From the NCBI RefSeq assembly GCF_030316845.1, contig NZ_JASZYS010000009.1, positions 62,001 through 126,000 on the forward strand: 64,000 nucleotides of DNA, in the 5' to 3' direction. The position numbers were made by a program, and so were the translations under genes. Under the pieces are notes generated by a model. The model was not told the origin of the DNA, made no database searches, and worked only from the letters and a program-made list of their open reading frames with translations. Positions 43,681-52,273 of this stretch are shown here, piece by piece (within the stretch, counting starts at the first letter, position 1; the number at the start of each line of letters is the position of its first letter). The DNA is from Variovorax davisae. Its GTDB lineage: Bacteria > Pseudomonadota > Gammaproteobacteria > Burkholderiales > Burkholderiaceae_C.

Positions 43681-43704
43681 CCGGGCCGCGAATATCATCG
43701 CCCG

Positions 43705-44082
43705 ATGCTGTTGAACGTCGTCGTCATCTGCGTCTCCGCCTGCATCGGCGCCTTGATGCGCTGGGGCTTCCAGTTGTGGCTCAACCCGGGCGGCCTGCTG
43801 CCCTGGGGCACGCTGGCCGTGAACCTGATCGGCGGCTACATCGTCGGCGTGGCGATCGCGGGCTTCACCGCGCTGCCCGACATCGACCCGGCCTGGCGCC
43901 TGGTCGTGGTCACCGGCTTCCTGGGCTCGCTCACCACGTTCTCCAGCTTCTCCGCCGAGGTCGTCGGCATGCTGATCGGCGGCCGTCCGGGCCTGGCGCT
44001 GGGCACGGTGGCGCTGCACCTCGGCGGCTCGCTGTTCCTCACCTGGCTGGGCTTTCGAACAGTCCAGCATTTCATGGCCTGA
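43705..44082 (+). CDS. crcB: Fluoride ion channel CrcB/Fluc
   Basis: A 125-aa protein with four transmembrane helices, GTLAVNLIGGYIVG (pore Asn) and GFLGSLTTFSSFSAE (the TTFS motif with the Phe residues lining the pore). It exports fluoride passively as a dual-topology dimer. Only 24 bp separate it from dctM, and no fluoride riboswitch is visible in front. Confidence 0.94.
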   Translation: MLLNVVVICVSACIGALMRWGFQLWLNPGGLLPWGTLAVNLIGGYIVGVAIAGFTALPDIDPAWRLVVVTGFLGSLTTFSSFSAEVVGMLIGGRPGLALGTVALHLGGSLFLTWLGFRTVQHFMA

Positions 44083-44124
44083 TCGGGGGATCAGCCGCGG
44101 GGCCGGTCGATAGAATCGCCCGCA

Positions 44125-47064
44125 ATGCCCCTTGTCTTCCTCGTTGCCCTTCCCTTCGTCGCCAGCGTGCTCGCCGCGCTGCTGCCTTCGGATGCGCGCA
44201 ACCGGGAATCGACGCTGGCCGGGCTGGTCGCGCTGGGCTGCGCGATCCAGGCCGCCTGGCTCTTTCCGAGCCTTGCCAACGGCAACGTGATCCGCCAGCG
44301 GATCGAATGGCTGCCCGTGCTCGGGCTCGACCTCAGCTTCCGCATGGACGGCTTCGCCTGGCTGTTCTGCATGCTGGTGCTGGGCATCGGCGCGCTGGTG
44401 GTGCTCTATGCGCGCTACTACATGTCGGCCTCCGACCCGGTGCCGCGCTTCTTCTCGTTCTTCCTCGCCTTCATGGGCGCGATGATGGGCGTGGTGCTGT
44501 CGGGCAACCTGATCCAGATGGTGATGTTCTGGGAGCTCACCAGCCTGTTCTCGTTCCTGCTGATCGGCTACTGGCACCACCGCCGCGATGCGCGGCGCGG
44601 CGCCAGCATGGCGCTCACCGTCACCGCCGCCGGCGGGCTCTGCCTGCTGGCCGGGGTGCTGATCCTCGGGCGCATCGTCGGCAGCTACGACCTCGACATG
44701 GTGCTGGTCTCGGGCGACCTGATCCGCGCCAGCCCCCTCTATCCCGCCGTGCTGGTGCTGGTGCTGCTGGGCGCCTTCACCAAGAGCGCGCAGTTCCCGT
44801 TCCACTTCTGGCTGCCGCGCGCGATGGCGGCACCGACGCCGGTCTCGGCCTACCTGCATTCGGCCACCATGGTGAAGCTCGGCGTGTTCCTGATGGCGCG
44901 GCTGTGGCCGGTGCTGTCGGGCACCGAGCCCTGGTTCTGGCTGGTCGGCGGCGCCGGCGCCATCACGCTGCTGCTGGGCGGGTACATCGCCATGTTCCAG
45001 CGCGACCTGAAGGCGCTGCTGGCCTATTCGACCATCTCGCACCTCGGGCTGATCACGCTGCTGCTCGGGCTCAACAGCCCGCTGGCGGCGGTCGCGGCGG
45101 TGTTCCACATCATGAACCACGCGACCTTCAAGGCCTCGCTGTTCATGGCCGCCGGCATCATCGACCACGAGAGCGGCACCCGCGACATCAGCAAGCTCAG
45201 CGGCCTCATGAAGCTGATGCCGATCACCGGCACGCTGGCGATCATCGCCAGCGCCTCGATGGCCGGCGTTCCGCTGCTCAACGGCTTCCTGTCGAAGGAG
45301 ATGTTCTTCGCCGAGACGGTCTTCATCCAGTCGAACGCCTGGGTCGACCGCGGCCTGCCGGTGATCGCCACGATCGCCGGCGTCTTCAGCGTCGCCTACT
45401 CGGCGCGTTTCGTGTTCGACGTCTTCTTCGGCCCGCCCTGCGGTGCGGCCGTTCCGAAGACGCCGCACGAGCCGCCGCACTGGATGCGGGTGCCGGTCGA
45501 ACTGCTGGTGCTGATCTGCCTGGTGGTCGGCATTGCGCCGGCCTGGTCGGTGGGCGCCTTCCTGGCCGCCGCGGCGGCGCCGGTGGTCGGCGGCGAGCTG
45601 CCGGCCTACAGCCTGGCGCTGTGGCACGGCTTCAACCTGCCACTCATGATGAGCTTCATCGCGCTGGCGGGCGGCGCCCTGCTCTACCTGCTGCAGCGCC
45701 GCGGCCGCGAACGCGGCGTGCTCTCGACCACGCCGCTGCTGCACCGCTTCGACGGCCAGCGGATCTTCGAGAACGTGATGGCGCGGCTGAGCGAAGCCGG
45801 CCGCCGCAGCCGCCGGCTGCTCGGCACCCGCCGGCTGCAGATGCAGCTGCTGCTGCTGGTCGCCGTGGCGCTGGGCGGCGCCGGCGCGGCGCTGTGGGTC
45901 ACGCCGGTCGCGCGCGGCTCGCGCGAGCCGCTCGCCTTCTCCCCGATGTTCGCGATGACCTGGCTGATCGGCGCCACCTGCGCCGTGAGCGCGGCCTGGC
46001 AGGCCAAGTTCCACCGCCTTGCCTCGCTGATGCTGGCCTCGGGCGCGGGGCTGGTGTGCTGCATCACCTACATCTGGTTCTCGGCGCCCGACCTGGCGCT
46101 GACGCAGTTGGTGGTCGAGGCCGTCACCACGGTGCTGATCCTGCTCGGGCTGCGCTGGCTGCCGATGCGCAGCGCCAAGTCGGACCCGGTCGGCGCACCG
46201 CTGCGCCACTGGGCCCGGCGCGGACGCGACCTCGCCATCGCGATCGCCGCCGGCGCCGGCATGTCGGCCATCGCCTGGAGCGTCATGACGCGGCCGTTCC
46301 CGCTCAGCATCTCGCCTTTCTTCCTCGACAACGCGCTGTTCCAGGGCGGCGGCAGCAACGTGGTCAACGTGATGCTGGTCGACTTCCGCGGCTTCGACAC
46401 CTTCGGCGAGATCACGGTGCTCGGCGTGGTCGCGCTGACGGTGTATGCGCTGCTGCGCCGCTTCCGGCCGGCGATCGAGTCGATGGCGCTGCCGATCCAG
46501 CAGCGGCTCCAGCCCGCCGACGGCAGCAGCGACCTGCTCAATCCGCGCCGGGCCACCGACACGGCCGTCGGCTACCTGATGGTGCCGGCGGTGCTGGTGC
46601 GGCTGCTGCTGCCGCTGTCGGTGCTGGTCTCCGTCTATTTCTTCATGCGCGGCCACAACCAGCCAGGCGGCGGCTTCGTCGCCGGGCTGGTGATGTCGGT
46701 GGCGCTGCTGCTGCAGTTCATCGTCTCGGGCACCGAATGGGTCGAGGAGCACCTGCGGATCTATCCGCGCCGCTGGATCGCGGTCGGCCTGCTGCTGGCG
46801 CTGGCCACCGGCGGCGGCGCGGTGGTGCTCGGCTACCCGTTCCTCACCACCCATACCGCGCACCTGCACCTGCCGGTGCTCGGCGAAGTGCACGTGCCGA
46901 GCGCGCTGTTCTTCGACATGGGCGTGTTCTCCCTGGTGCTCGGCGCGACCATGCTGATCCTCACCGCGCTGGCCCACCAGTCGGTGCGCAGCCATCGCTG
47001 GTCCGACGAGCAGGACGAGCGGGAGGCCGCGCGCGCCGCGGCCGAAGCCGGAGCGCCCGCCTGA
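44125..47064 (+). CDS. mrpA: Mrp-type Na+/H+ antiporter fused A/B subunit
   Basis: The 979-aa membrane protein joins MrpA (NuoL-like, about residues 1-790) and MrpB (about 800-950). MrpA shows FWELTSLFSFLLIGYWHH with the key Glu, HSATMVKLGVFLMARL, and MNHATFKASLFMAAGIIDHESGTRDI. The MrpB part has LMVPAVLVRLLLPLSVLVSVYFF and GHNQPGGGFVAGL. The complex uses the proton gradient to expel Na+ or K+. It heads a six-gene group 2 (PhaA-type) operon, sharing one base (TGATG) with mrpC. Confidence 0.93.
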   Translation: MPLVFLVALPFVASVLAALLPSDARNRESTLAGLVALGCAIQAAWLFPSLANGNVIRQRIEWLPVLGLDLSFRMDGFAWLFCMLVLGIGALVVLYARYYMSASDPVPRFFSFFLAFMGAMMGVVLSGNLIQMVMFWELTSLFSFLLIGYWHHRRDARRGASMALTVTAAGGLCLLAGVLILGRIVGSYDLDMVLVSGDLIRASPLYPAVLVLVLLGAFTKSAQFPFHFWLPRAMAAPTPVSAYLHSATMVKLGVFLMARLWPVLSGTEPWFWLVGGAGAITLLLGGYIAMFQRDLKALLAYSTISHLGLITLLLGLNSPLAAVAAVFHIMNHATFKASLFMAAGIIDHESGTRDISKLSGLMKLMPITGTLAIIASASMAGVPLLNGFLSKEMFFAETVFIQSNAWVDRGLPVIATIAGVFSVAYSARFVFDVFFGPPCGAAVPKTPHEPPHWMRVPVELLVLICLVVGIAPAWSVGAFLAAAAAPVVGGELPAYSLALWHGFNLPLMMSFIALAGGALLYLLQRRGRERGVLSTTPLLHRFDGQRIFENVMARLSEAGRRSRRLLGTRRLQMQLLLLVAVALGGAGAALWVTPVARGSREPLAFSPMFAMTWLIGATCAVSAAWQAKFHRLASLMLASGAGLVCCITYIWFSAPDLALTQLVVEAVTTVLILLGLRWLPMRSAKSDPVGAPLRHWARRGRDLAIAIAAGAGMSAIAWSVMTRPFPLSISPFFLDNALFQGGGSNVVNVMLVDFRGFDTFGEITVLGVVALTVYALLRRFRPAIESMALPIQQRLQPADGSSDLLNPRRATDTAVGYLMVPAVLVRLLLPLSVLVSVYFFMRGHNQPGGGFVAGLVMSVALLLQFIVSGTEWVEEHLRIYPRRWIAVGLLLALATGGGAVVLGYPFLTTHTAHLHLPVLGEVHVPSALFFDMGVFSLVLGATMLILTALAHQSVRSHRWSDEQDEREAARAAAEAGAPA

Positions 47065-47417
47065 TGGAAGTCGTGCTCGCCATCGCCATCGGCATCCTCA
47101 CCGGCTCGGGGGTGTACCTGCTGCTGCGTCCGCGCACCTTCCAGGTGATCATGGGCCTCACCCTGATCTCCTACGCGGTCAACCTGTTCATCTTCAGCAT
47201 GGGGCGGCTCAAGGTCGACAGCGAGCCGGTGCTCGAACCGGGCGTGGTGGCGACGCTCGCCAACACCGCCGATCCGATGCCGCAGGCGCTGGTGCTGACC
47301 GCGATCGTGATCGGGTTCGCGATGACGGCGCTGTTCCTGGTCGTGCTGCTGGCCTCGCGCGGGCTCACCGGCACCGACCATGTGGACGGCAGGGAACGCA
47401 CGGAGCCGCAGGAATGA
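47064..47417 (+). CDS. mrpC: Mrp antiporter subunit C (NuoK-like)
   Basis: A 117-aa NuoK-like protein with three transmembrane helices: GILTGSGVYLLLRPRTFQVIMGLTLISYAVNLFIF carries the conserved Asn/Gly pattern, and DPMPQALVLTAIVIGFAMTALFLVVLL the last helix. It starts at the last base of the mrpA stop and ends in an ATGA overlap with mrpD. Confidence 0.92.
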   Translation: MEVVLAIAIGILTGSGVYLLLRPRTFQVIMGLTLISYAVNLFIFSMGRLKVDSEPVLEPGVVATLANTADPMPQALVLTAIVIGFAMTALFLVVLLASRGLTGTDHVDGRERTEPQE

Positions 47418-49114
47418 ACGAGCTCTTCGCCTTCCTCGACCGGCTGCTCGAATTCAGCATGCCGCACCTGATCGCGGTGCCGATCCTGGTGCCGATGCTG
47501 ACCGCCGCCCTGATGCTGCTGCTCGGCGAGGAACATCGCCGCAGCAAGTCGGCGCTCAGCGTGGTCTCGGGCCTGATCGGCCTGCTGACTGCACTGGCCC
47601 TGCTGCGCTGGGTCAATGCGCCGGACACCGGCGGCGGCCCCGGCTCGATCGGCGTCTACCTGCCGGGCAACTGGCGCGCGCCCTTCGGCATCGTGCTGGT
47701 GGCCGACCGGCTGTCGACCATGATGGTCGCGCTGACCGGCGTGGTCGCCTTTGCCGCCTCGATCTACTCGACCTCGCGCTGGGACCGTGCGGGCGTGCAT
47801 TTCCATCCGCTGCTGCAGCTGCAGCTGATGGGGCTCAATGGCGCCTTCCTCACCGGCGACCTGTTCAACCTGTTCGTCTTCTTCGAGGTGATGCTGGCCG
47901 CGTCGTACGGGCTGCTGCTGCACGGCTCGGGGCGGCTGCGCGTGCAGGCCGGGCTGCACTACGTGGCCATCAACCTGGCGGCCTCGTCGCTGTTCCTGGT
48001 CGGCGCCGCGCTGCTCTACGGCGTGACCGGCACGCTCAACATGGCCGACCTGGGCGTGCGCATCGCGCAGCTGGCTCCCGCCGACCGCGGGCTGGTGCAC
48101 GCGGCCGCGGCCATCCTGGCGACGGCCTTCTTCGCCAAGGCCGGCGCCTGGCCGCTCAACTTCTGGCTGGTGCCGGCCTACAGCGCCGCGGTGGCCCCGG
48201 TGGGCGCCGTGTTCTCGCTGCTGACCAAGCTGGGCATCTACACCATCCTGCGGCTCTGGACCGTGCTGTTCGCGCCCGACACCGGCGCCTCGGCGCAGGT
48301 CGGCCAGGGCATCCTCATCACGATCGGACTGTCGACGCTGTTCGTCGGCGCCTTCGGTATCGTCGGCACCCAGCGGCTGTCGAACCTGGCCGGCTTCAGC
48401 GTGCTGGTTTCGGCCGGCACGCTGCTGGCGGCGATCGGCTTCGGCCAGCCGGCGATGTGGGCCGGCGCGCTCTACTACCTGCTGACCTCGACCCTGGCGG
48501 TGGCCGCCTTCTTCATGCTGATCGACATGATCGAGCGCTGGCGCAACGAGGGCCGCAGCATCGCGCCGCACGAGGCGGCGGGCGATGCACCCTTTCTGTC
48601 CAGGGACCTGCGCCGGGTCGACGACGTCAACCTCGACGATGATGCGCAGGCGCTCTACGGCCGCGCCATTCCGGCCGGCGTCGCCTTCCTCGGCCTCAGT
48701 TTCGTCTGCTGCACGCTGCTGCTGGCCGGCATGCCGCCGCTGTCGGGCTTCGTCGGCAAGTTCGCGATGCTGTCGGGCCTGCTCGGCGCCGAGCGTGTCA
48801 CGCCGGCGGGCTGGGTCTTCCTCGGGCTGCTGATGTTCTCGGGCTTTTTCTCGCTGCTCGCGCTCGGCCGCACCGGCATCCGGCATTTCTGGACCCAGGC
48901 CCATGCCACCTTGCCGGCCCTGCCCGCGCTCGAAGTGCTGCCGGTGGCGGCGCTGCTCGCCGCCTGCCTGGCGTTGACGATCGAAGCCGGCCCGGTGATG
49001 CACCACGCGGCCGCGACCGCCGAGGGCCTGTTCTCGCCCACCGCCTACCGCCGGGCGGTGCTCGGTGCGGCGCAGGTGCCCAATCCGCCCGCCAAACCGG
49101 GAGCGGCGAAATGA
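47414..49114 (+). CDS. mrpD: Mrp antiporter subunit D (NuoN/M-like)
   Basis: The 566-aa protein has about fourteen hydrophobic segments and NuoM-like motifs: FNLFVFFEVMLAASYGLLLHG (key Glu), FFAKAGAWPLNFWLVPAYSAA (key Lys), GTQRLSNLAGFSVLVSAGTLL and GMPPLSGFVGKFAM. It is a proton/cation-moving subunit of the Mrp complex. Its start and stop overlap neighbours by 4 bp, as does each following subunit gene. Confidence 0.93.
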   Translation: MNELFAFLDRLLEFSMPHLIAVPILVPMLTAALMLLLGEEHRRSKSALSVVSGLIGLLTALALLRWVNAPDTGGGPGSIGVYLPGNWRAPFGIVLVADRLSTMMVALTGVVAFAASIYSTSRWDRAGVHFHPLLQLQLMGLNGAFLTGDLFNLFVFFEVMLAASYGLLLHGSGRLRVQAGLHYVAINLAASSLFLVGAALLYGVTGTLNMADLGVRIAQLAPADRGLVHAAAAILATAFFAKAGAWPLNFWLVPAYSAAVAPVGAVFSLLTKLGIYTILRLWTVLFAPDTGASAQVGQGILITIGLSTLFVGAFGIVGTQRLSNLAGFSVLVSAGTLLAAIGFGQPAMWAGALYYLLTSTLAVAAFFMLIDMIERWRNEGRSIAPHEAAGDAPFLSRDLRRVDDVNLDDDAQALYGRAIPAGVAFLGLSFVCCTLLLAGMPPLSGFVGKFAMLSGLLGAERVTPAGWVFLGLLMFSGFFSLLALGRTGIRHFWTQAHATLPALPALEVLPVAALLAACLALTIEAGPVMHHAAATAEGLFSPTAYRRAVLGAAQVPNPPAKPGAAK

Positions 49115-49605
49115 TGGCCCGCTGGCTGCCGGCGCCTTCGCTGTCGATCGCGCTGTTCGTCGTCTGGCTGCTGCTGAACCAGTCGCTCGATGCCGCCACC
49201 CTGCTGCTGGCGGCGATCCTCGCGATCGCGGTGCCGTTGCTGACCCAGTCGCTCAGGCCCGCCCGCGCGCACATGCGCCGGCCGGCGGTGGCGCTGCGGC
49301 TTTCGGGCGTGGTGGCCCATGACCTGGTCGAATCGGCGCTGACCGTCGCCCGCCTGCTGCTGACCCGCCGCAGCGCGCAGATGTCGCCCTGCTTCGTGCG
49401 GGTGCCGCTCGAGTTGCGCGACCCGAACGCGCTGGCGGTGCTGGCGATGATCATCTGCCTGACGCCCGGCACCGCCTGGGCCGAGATCGCGCTCGACCGC
49501 TCGACCCTGCTGATCCACGTGTTCGACCTCGACGACGTGCCGGCCTTCATCGCCCTGGTCAAGACCCGCTACGAAGTCCCGCTGATGGAGATCTTCGAAT
49601 CATGA
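49111..49605 (+). CDS. mrpE: Mrp antiporter subunit E
   Basis: The 164-aa product has two or three N-terminal hydrophobic segments and a soluble C-terminal part. It shows the MrpE phrases VVAHDLVESALTVARLLL, LAMIICLTPGTAWAEI and LIHVFDLDD. It is needed for assembly and activity of the complex in the inner membrane. It overlaps mrpD and mrpF by 4 bp. Confidence 0.9.
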   Translation: MMARWLPAPSLSIALFVVWLLLNQSLDAATLLLAAILAIAVPLLTQSLRPARAHMRRPAVALRLSGVVAHDLVESALTVARLLLTRRSAQMSPCFVRVPLELRDPNALAVLAMIICLTPGTAWAEIALDRSTLLIHVFDLDDVPAFIALVKTRYEVPLMEIFES

Positions 49606-49880
49606 CGCCCGTGCTCTTCTGGGCGCTCAAGCTCGCGCTGCTGCTGCTGGCGGTGGCGATGCTGTGCGCGCTTTTCCGCCTGCTGGTCGGGCCGACCGCG
49701 CAGGACCGGGTGATGGCGCTCGACTGCCTCTACATCAACGGCATGCTCATGATGCTGGTGCTGGGCATCGTCTACGCCAGCAACGTCTACTTCGAGGCGG
49801 CGATGCTGATCGCGCTGTTCGGCTTCGTCGGCTCGACCGCGATCGCCAAGTTCCTGCTGCGCGGGGAGGTGATCGAATGA
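49602..49880 (+). CDS. mrpF: Mrp antiporter subunit F
   Basis: The 92-aa protein has three transmembrane helices, with RLLVGPTAQDRVMALDC (the conserved RVxALD segment) and FEAAMLIALFGFVGSTAIAKFLLRGEVIE, which are characteristic of MrpF. It overlaps mrpE and mrpG by 4 bp. Confidence 0.92.
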   Translation: MTPVLFWALKLALLLLAVAMLCALFRLLVGPTAQDRVMALDCLYINGMLMMLVLGIVYASNVYFEAAMLIALFGFVGSTAIAKFLLRGEVIE

Positions 49881-50212
49881 ACGAAGCGCTGCCGCTGTGG
49901 GCCGAGGTGCTGACCGCCGTCTTCGCGGTGGTCGGTGCCGCGTTCGCCGCCATCGGCTCCTTCGGGCTGGTGCGCATCCCGACCTTCTTCCGCCGCATCC
50001 ACGCGCCGACCCTGGGCGCGACGCTCGGCGTCTGGTGCATGACGCTGGCCACCATCATCTACTTCTCGGTGCAGGGGCGAAGCCTGTTCCTGCACGCGGT
50101 GCTGATCGCCCTCTTCGTCGCCCTCACGGCGCCGGTCACCACCATCTTCCTGATGCGCGCGGCGCTGTTCCGCGAGCGGCAGAAGAAAAGCGACGTTCCG
50201 CCGCCGGCCTGA
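49877..50212 (+). CDS. mrpG: Mrp antiporter subunit G
   Basis: A 111-aa protein with three transmembrane helices: GAAFAAIGSFGLVRIPTFFRRIHAPTLGATLGVWC contains the R-(F/Y)-P-R-(I/L)-H-A-P-T-like signature of MrpG. It closes the operon; the DedA gene starts 12 bp later. The start is the ATG overlapping the mrpF stop. Confidence 0.92.
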   Translation: MNEALPLWAEVLTAVFAVVGAAFAAIGSFGLVRIPTFFRRIHAPTLGATLGVWCMTLATIIYFSVQGRSLFLHAVLIALFVALTAPVTTIFLMRAALFRERQKKSDVPPPA

Positions 50213-50224
50213 GGCCCGCTGCCG

Positions 50225-50776
50225 ATGCTGTCCGAACTGCTCCAGCAATACGGCTATGTCGTGGTCTTCGTGGCCGGCCTGTTCGAGGGCGAGACGATCC
50301 TGATGCTGGGCGCCTTCGCGGTGCACCAGGGCTACCTCGCGCTCGGGCCGCTGATCGCCTGCGGTGCGGCGGCGGCATTCATCACCGACCAGTTCTACTT
50401 CCACCTGGGCCGCCGCAAGGGCGCCGCGCTGCTGGCGAGCCGGCCCAAGCTGCGGGCCCACATCGAGCGGGTCAACGGCTTCGTCGACCGGCATCCGGTG
50501 GCGACCATCTTCCTGATGCGCTTCGCCTGGGGCCTGCGCATCGCGCTGCCGGCCACGCTGGGCATGGGCCCGATGCGGGCCCCGCTGTTCGCCGCGCTGG
50601 ACGCCGTGGCCGCGCTGCTCTGGGCGACCGTGGTCAGCCTGTTCGGCCTCCAGCTCACGGGCTGGCTGCACGCGGCGGTCGGCCACCTGAAGCCGCACGA
50701 GCACCAGCTGATCCTCGGCGCGCTCGCGATCACGCTCGCCGTGGCGCTGTGGCGCCAATGGCACGCCCGGCGCTAG
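50225..50776 (+). CDS. DedA/SNARE-associated family membrane protein
   Basis: The 183-aa inner-membrane protein shows the DedA signature: FVAGLFEGETILMLGAFAVHQGYL, DQFYFHLGRRKGAALL and FLMRFAWGLRIALPATLGMG. DedA proteins affect membrane lipid transport and proton-motive-force homeostasis; several act as undecaprenyl-phosphate or phospholipid flippases. It follows mrpG by 12 bp and may be co-transcribed with the Mrp genes. The converging MFS gene ends only 10 bp away. Confidence 0.88.
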   Translation: MLSELLQQYGYVVVFVAGLFEGETILMLGAFAVHQGYLALGPLIACGAAAAFITDQFYFHLGRRKGAALLASRPKLRAHIERVNGFVDRHPVATIFLMRFAWGLRIALPATLGMGPMRAPLFAALDAVAALLWATVVSLFGLQLTGWLHAAVGHLKPHEHQLILGALAITLAVALWRQWHARR

Positions 50777-50786
50777 AAGCGCGGCG

Positions 50787-52127
50787 CTAATCCCGGATTT
50801 CGAGCGCCTTGTTGAGCCGCAGCGCGGCCAGGGTGCACAGCGCGCCCGACAGCAGGTAGACGCTGACATAGCCGAGGCCGAAGTTGGCCGACAGGCCGAG
50901 CGCCACCAGCGGCGCGAAGGCGGCGCCGATCAGCCAGGCCAGGTCGGCCGTGAGCGCGGCGCCGGTGTAGCGGTACTTGGACTCGAAATTGGCCGTCACC
51001 GCGCCGGCCGCCTGGCCATAGGACAGGCCCAGGATCACGAAGCCGACCAGGATGAAGACGTCCTGCCCGAGCTTGCCGCCGTCCAGCAGCGTCGGGGCAA
51101 AGCCGCTGAAGACCGCGATCGCCACCGCCAGGCTGCCCAGGGTGCTGCGGCGGCCGACCCGGTCGGCGATCACGCCGGAGATCACGATGCCGATGGCGCC
51201 GAGCACCGCGCCGATCATCTGGATGACCAGGAACTCGCTCACCGACTGGGTGGAATAGAGGGTGATCCACGACAGCGGGAACACCGTGATCAGGTGGAAC
51301 AGCGCATAGCTGGCCAGGGCGGCGAAGGCGCCGATGACCAGGTTGGAGCCCTGCGAGCGGGTGATTTCGACCACGCTGGCCGGCTCCAGCTCGCGCTCTT
51401 CGAGCAGGCGGTCGTATTCGTTGGTGGCCACCAGCCGCAGGCGGGCGAACAGCGCCACGACATTGATCGCAAACGCGACGTAAAAGGTGTAACGCCATCC
51501 CCAGTCGAGGAAGTCCTCGGTCGACAGGCTGGAGTACAGGAACGCGAACAGGGCGCTGGCGATGAAAAAGCCCACCGGCGCACCCAGCTGGCCCAGCATG
51601 GCGTACCAGCCGCGGCGGTTCGGCGGCGCGTTGAGCGCCAGCAGCGAAGGCAGGCCGTCCCAGGAGCCGCCGAGCGCGAGGCCCTGGCCGACCCGCAGGA
51701 TCGACAGCACCACGATCGAGGCGAAGCCCATGCTCGCGTAGCCCGGCAGGAAGGCGATGCCGGCGGTCGAGATGCCGAGCAGGAACAGCGCGGCAGTGAG
51801 CTTGGCCTCGCGGCCGAAGCGGCGCTGGATCGCCATCGAGGCCACGGTGCCGAAGGGCCGGGCGATGAAGGCGAAGGAGAAGATCACGAAGGCGTAGAGC
51901 GTGCCCTCGAGGCGGTTTTCCATCGGGAAGAAGACCGCCGGGAACACCAGCACCGAGGCGATGCCGTAGACGAAGAAGTCGAAATACTCGGAGGCGCGGC
52001 CGATGATCACGCCGACCGCGATCTCGCCCGGGGCGATCGGCGAATGGTCCGAGGCGGCGTCGGGGCTGTCGTGCTGGGTGTCGTGCAGCGGCGAGGAGCC
52101 GCCGGGACTGATGCTGGACGTCGTCAT
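50787..52127 (-). CDS. MFS transporter, metabolite:H+ symporter-like
   Basis: The 446-aa protein has 12 predicted helices. IGRASEYFDFFVYGIASVLVFPAVFFP is typical of the metabolite:H+ symporter subfamily; RPFGTVASMAIQRRFGREAKL and AALGS-like segment (LGGSWDGLPSLLALN) fit too. Its N-terminus is a Ser/Pro-rich cytoplasmic tail. The start at 52127 was chosen because upstream residues look non-coding. It diverges from cyoA, and its 3' end faces the DedA gene with no terminator seen. The substrate is unknown. Confidence 0.85.
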   Translation of the reverse strand: MTTSSISPGGSSPLHDTQHDSPDAASDHSPIAPGEIAVGVIIGRASEYFDFFVYGIASVLVFPAVFFPMENRLEGTLYAFVIFSFAFIARPFGTVASMAIQRRFGREAKLTAALFLLGISTAGIAFLPGYASMGFASIVVLSILRVGQGLALGGSWDGLPSLLALNAPPNRRGWYAMLGQLGAPVGFFIASALFAFLYSSLSTEDFLDWGWRYTFYVAFAINVVALFARLRLVATNEYDRLLEERELEPASVVEITRSQGSNLVIGAFAALASYALFHLITVFPLSWITLYSTQSVSEFLVIQMIGAVLGAIGIVISGVIADRVGRRSTLGSLAVAIAVFSGFAPTLLDGGKLGQDVFILVGFVILGLSYGQAAGAVTANFESKYRYTGAALTADLAWLIGAAFAPLVALGLSANFGLGYVSVYLLSGALCTLAALRLNKALEIRD

Positions 52128-52182
52128 TTCTGCTTTTGGGTCGTGTTCAACTGGATTCCCCGAGGGTCTCACCGAATCGAGA

Positions 52183-52211
52183 TTGCCGCCATAGGACAAA
52201 ACGTCCAATAT
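52183..52211 (+). promoter_or_regulatory. Candidate promoter of the cyo operon
   Basis: TTGCCG (52183-52188) and CAATAT (52206-52211) are 17 bp apart, a moderate sigma-70 match 62 bp before the cyoA start. The spacer carries a GGAC-N5-GTCC dyad (52194-52206). No regulator can be assigned from the sequence. Confidence 0.35.
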
Positions 52212-52273
52212 CCCGCAGTCGCCAAACGAAGTAGATTGTGGTCCCTTTGCGCACCAAACGCTCATCCTCCGGC

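Noticed and set aside
43681..43704. Fluoride riboswitch in front of crcB
   Set aside because: Only 24 bp separate crcB from dctM, too short for the aptamer.
42148..46995. A 1615-codon antisense open frame opposite dctM, crcB and mrpA
   Set aside because: It is rich in Arg, His, Gln and Glu with no domain, lies opposite well-identified genes, and is the typical result of GC-rich third positions on the coding strand.
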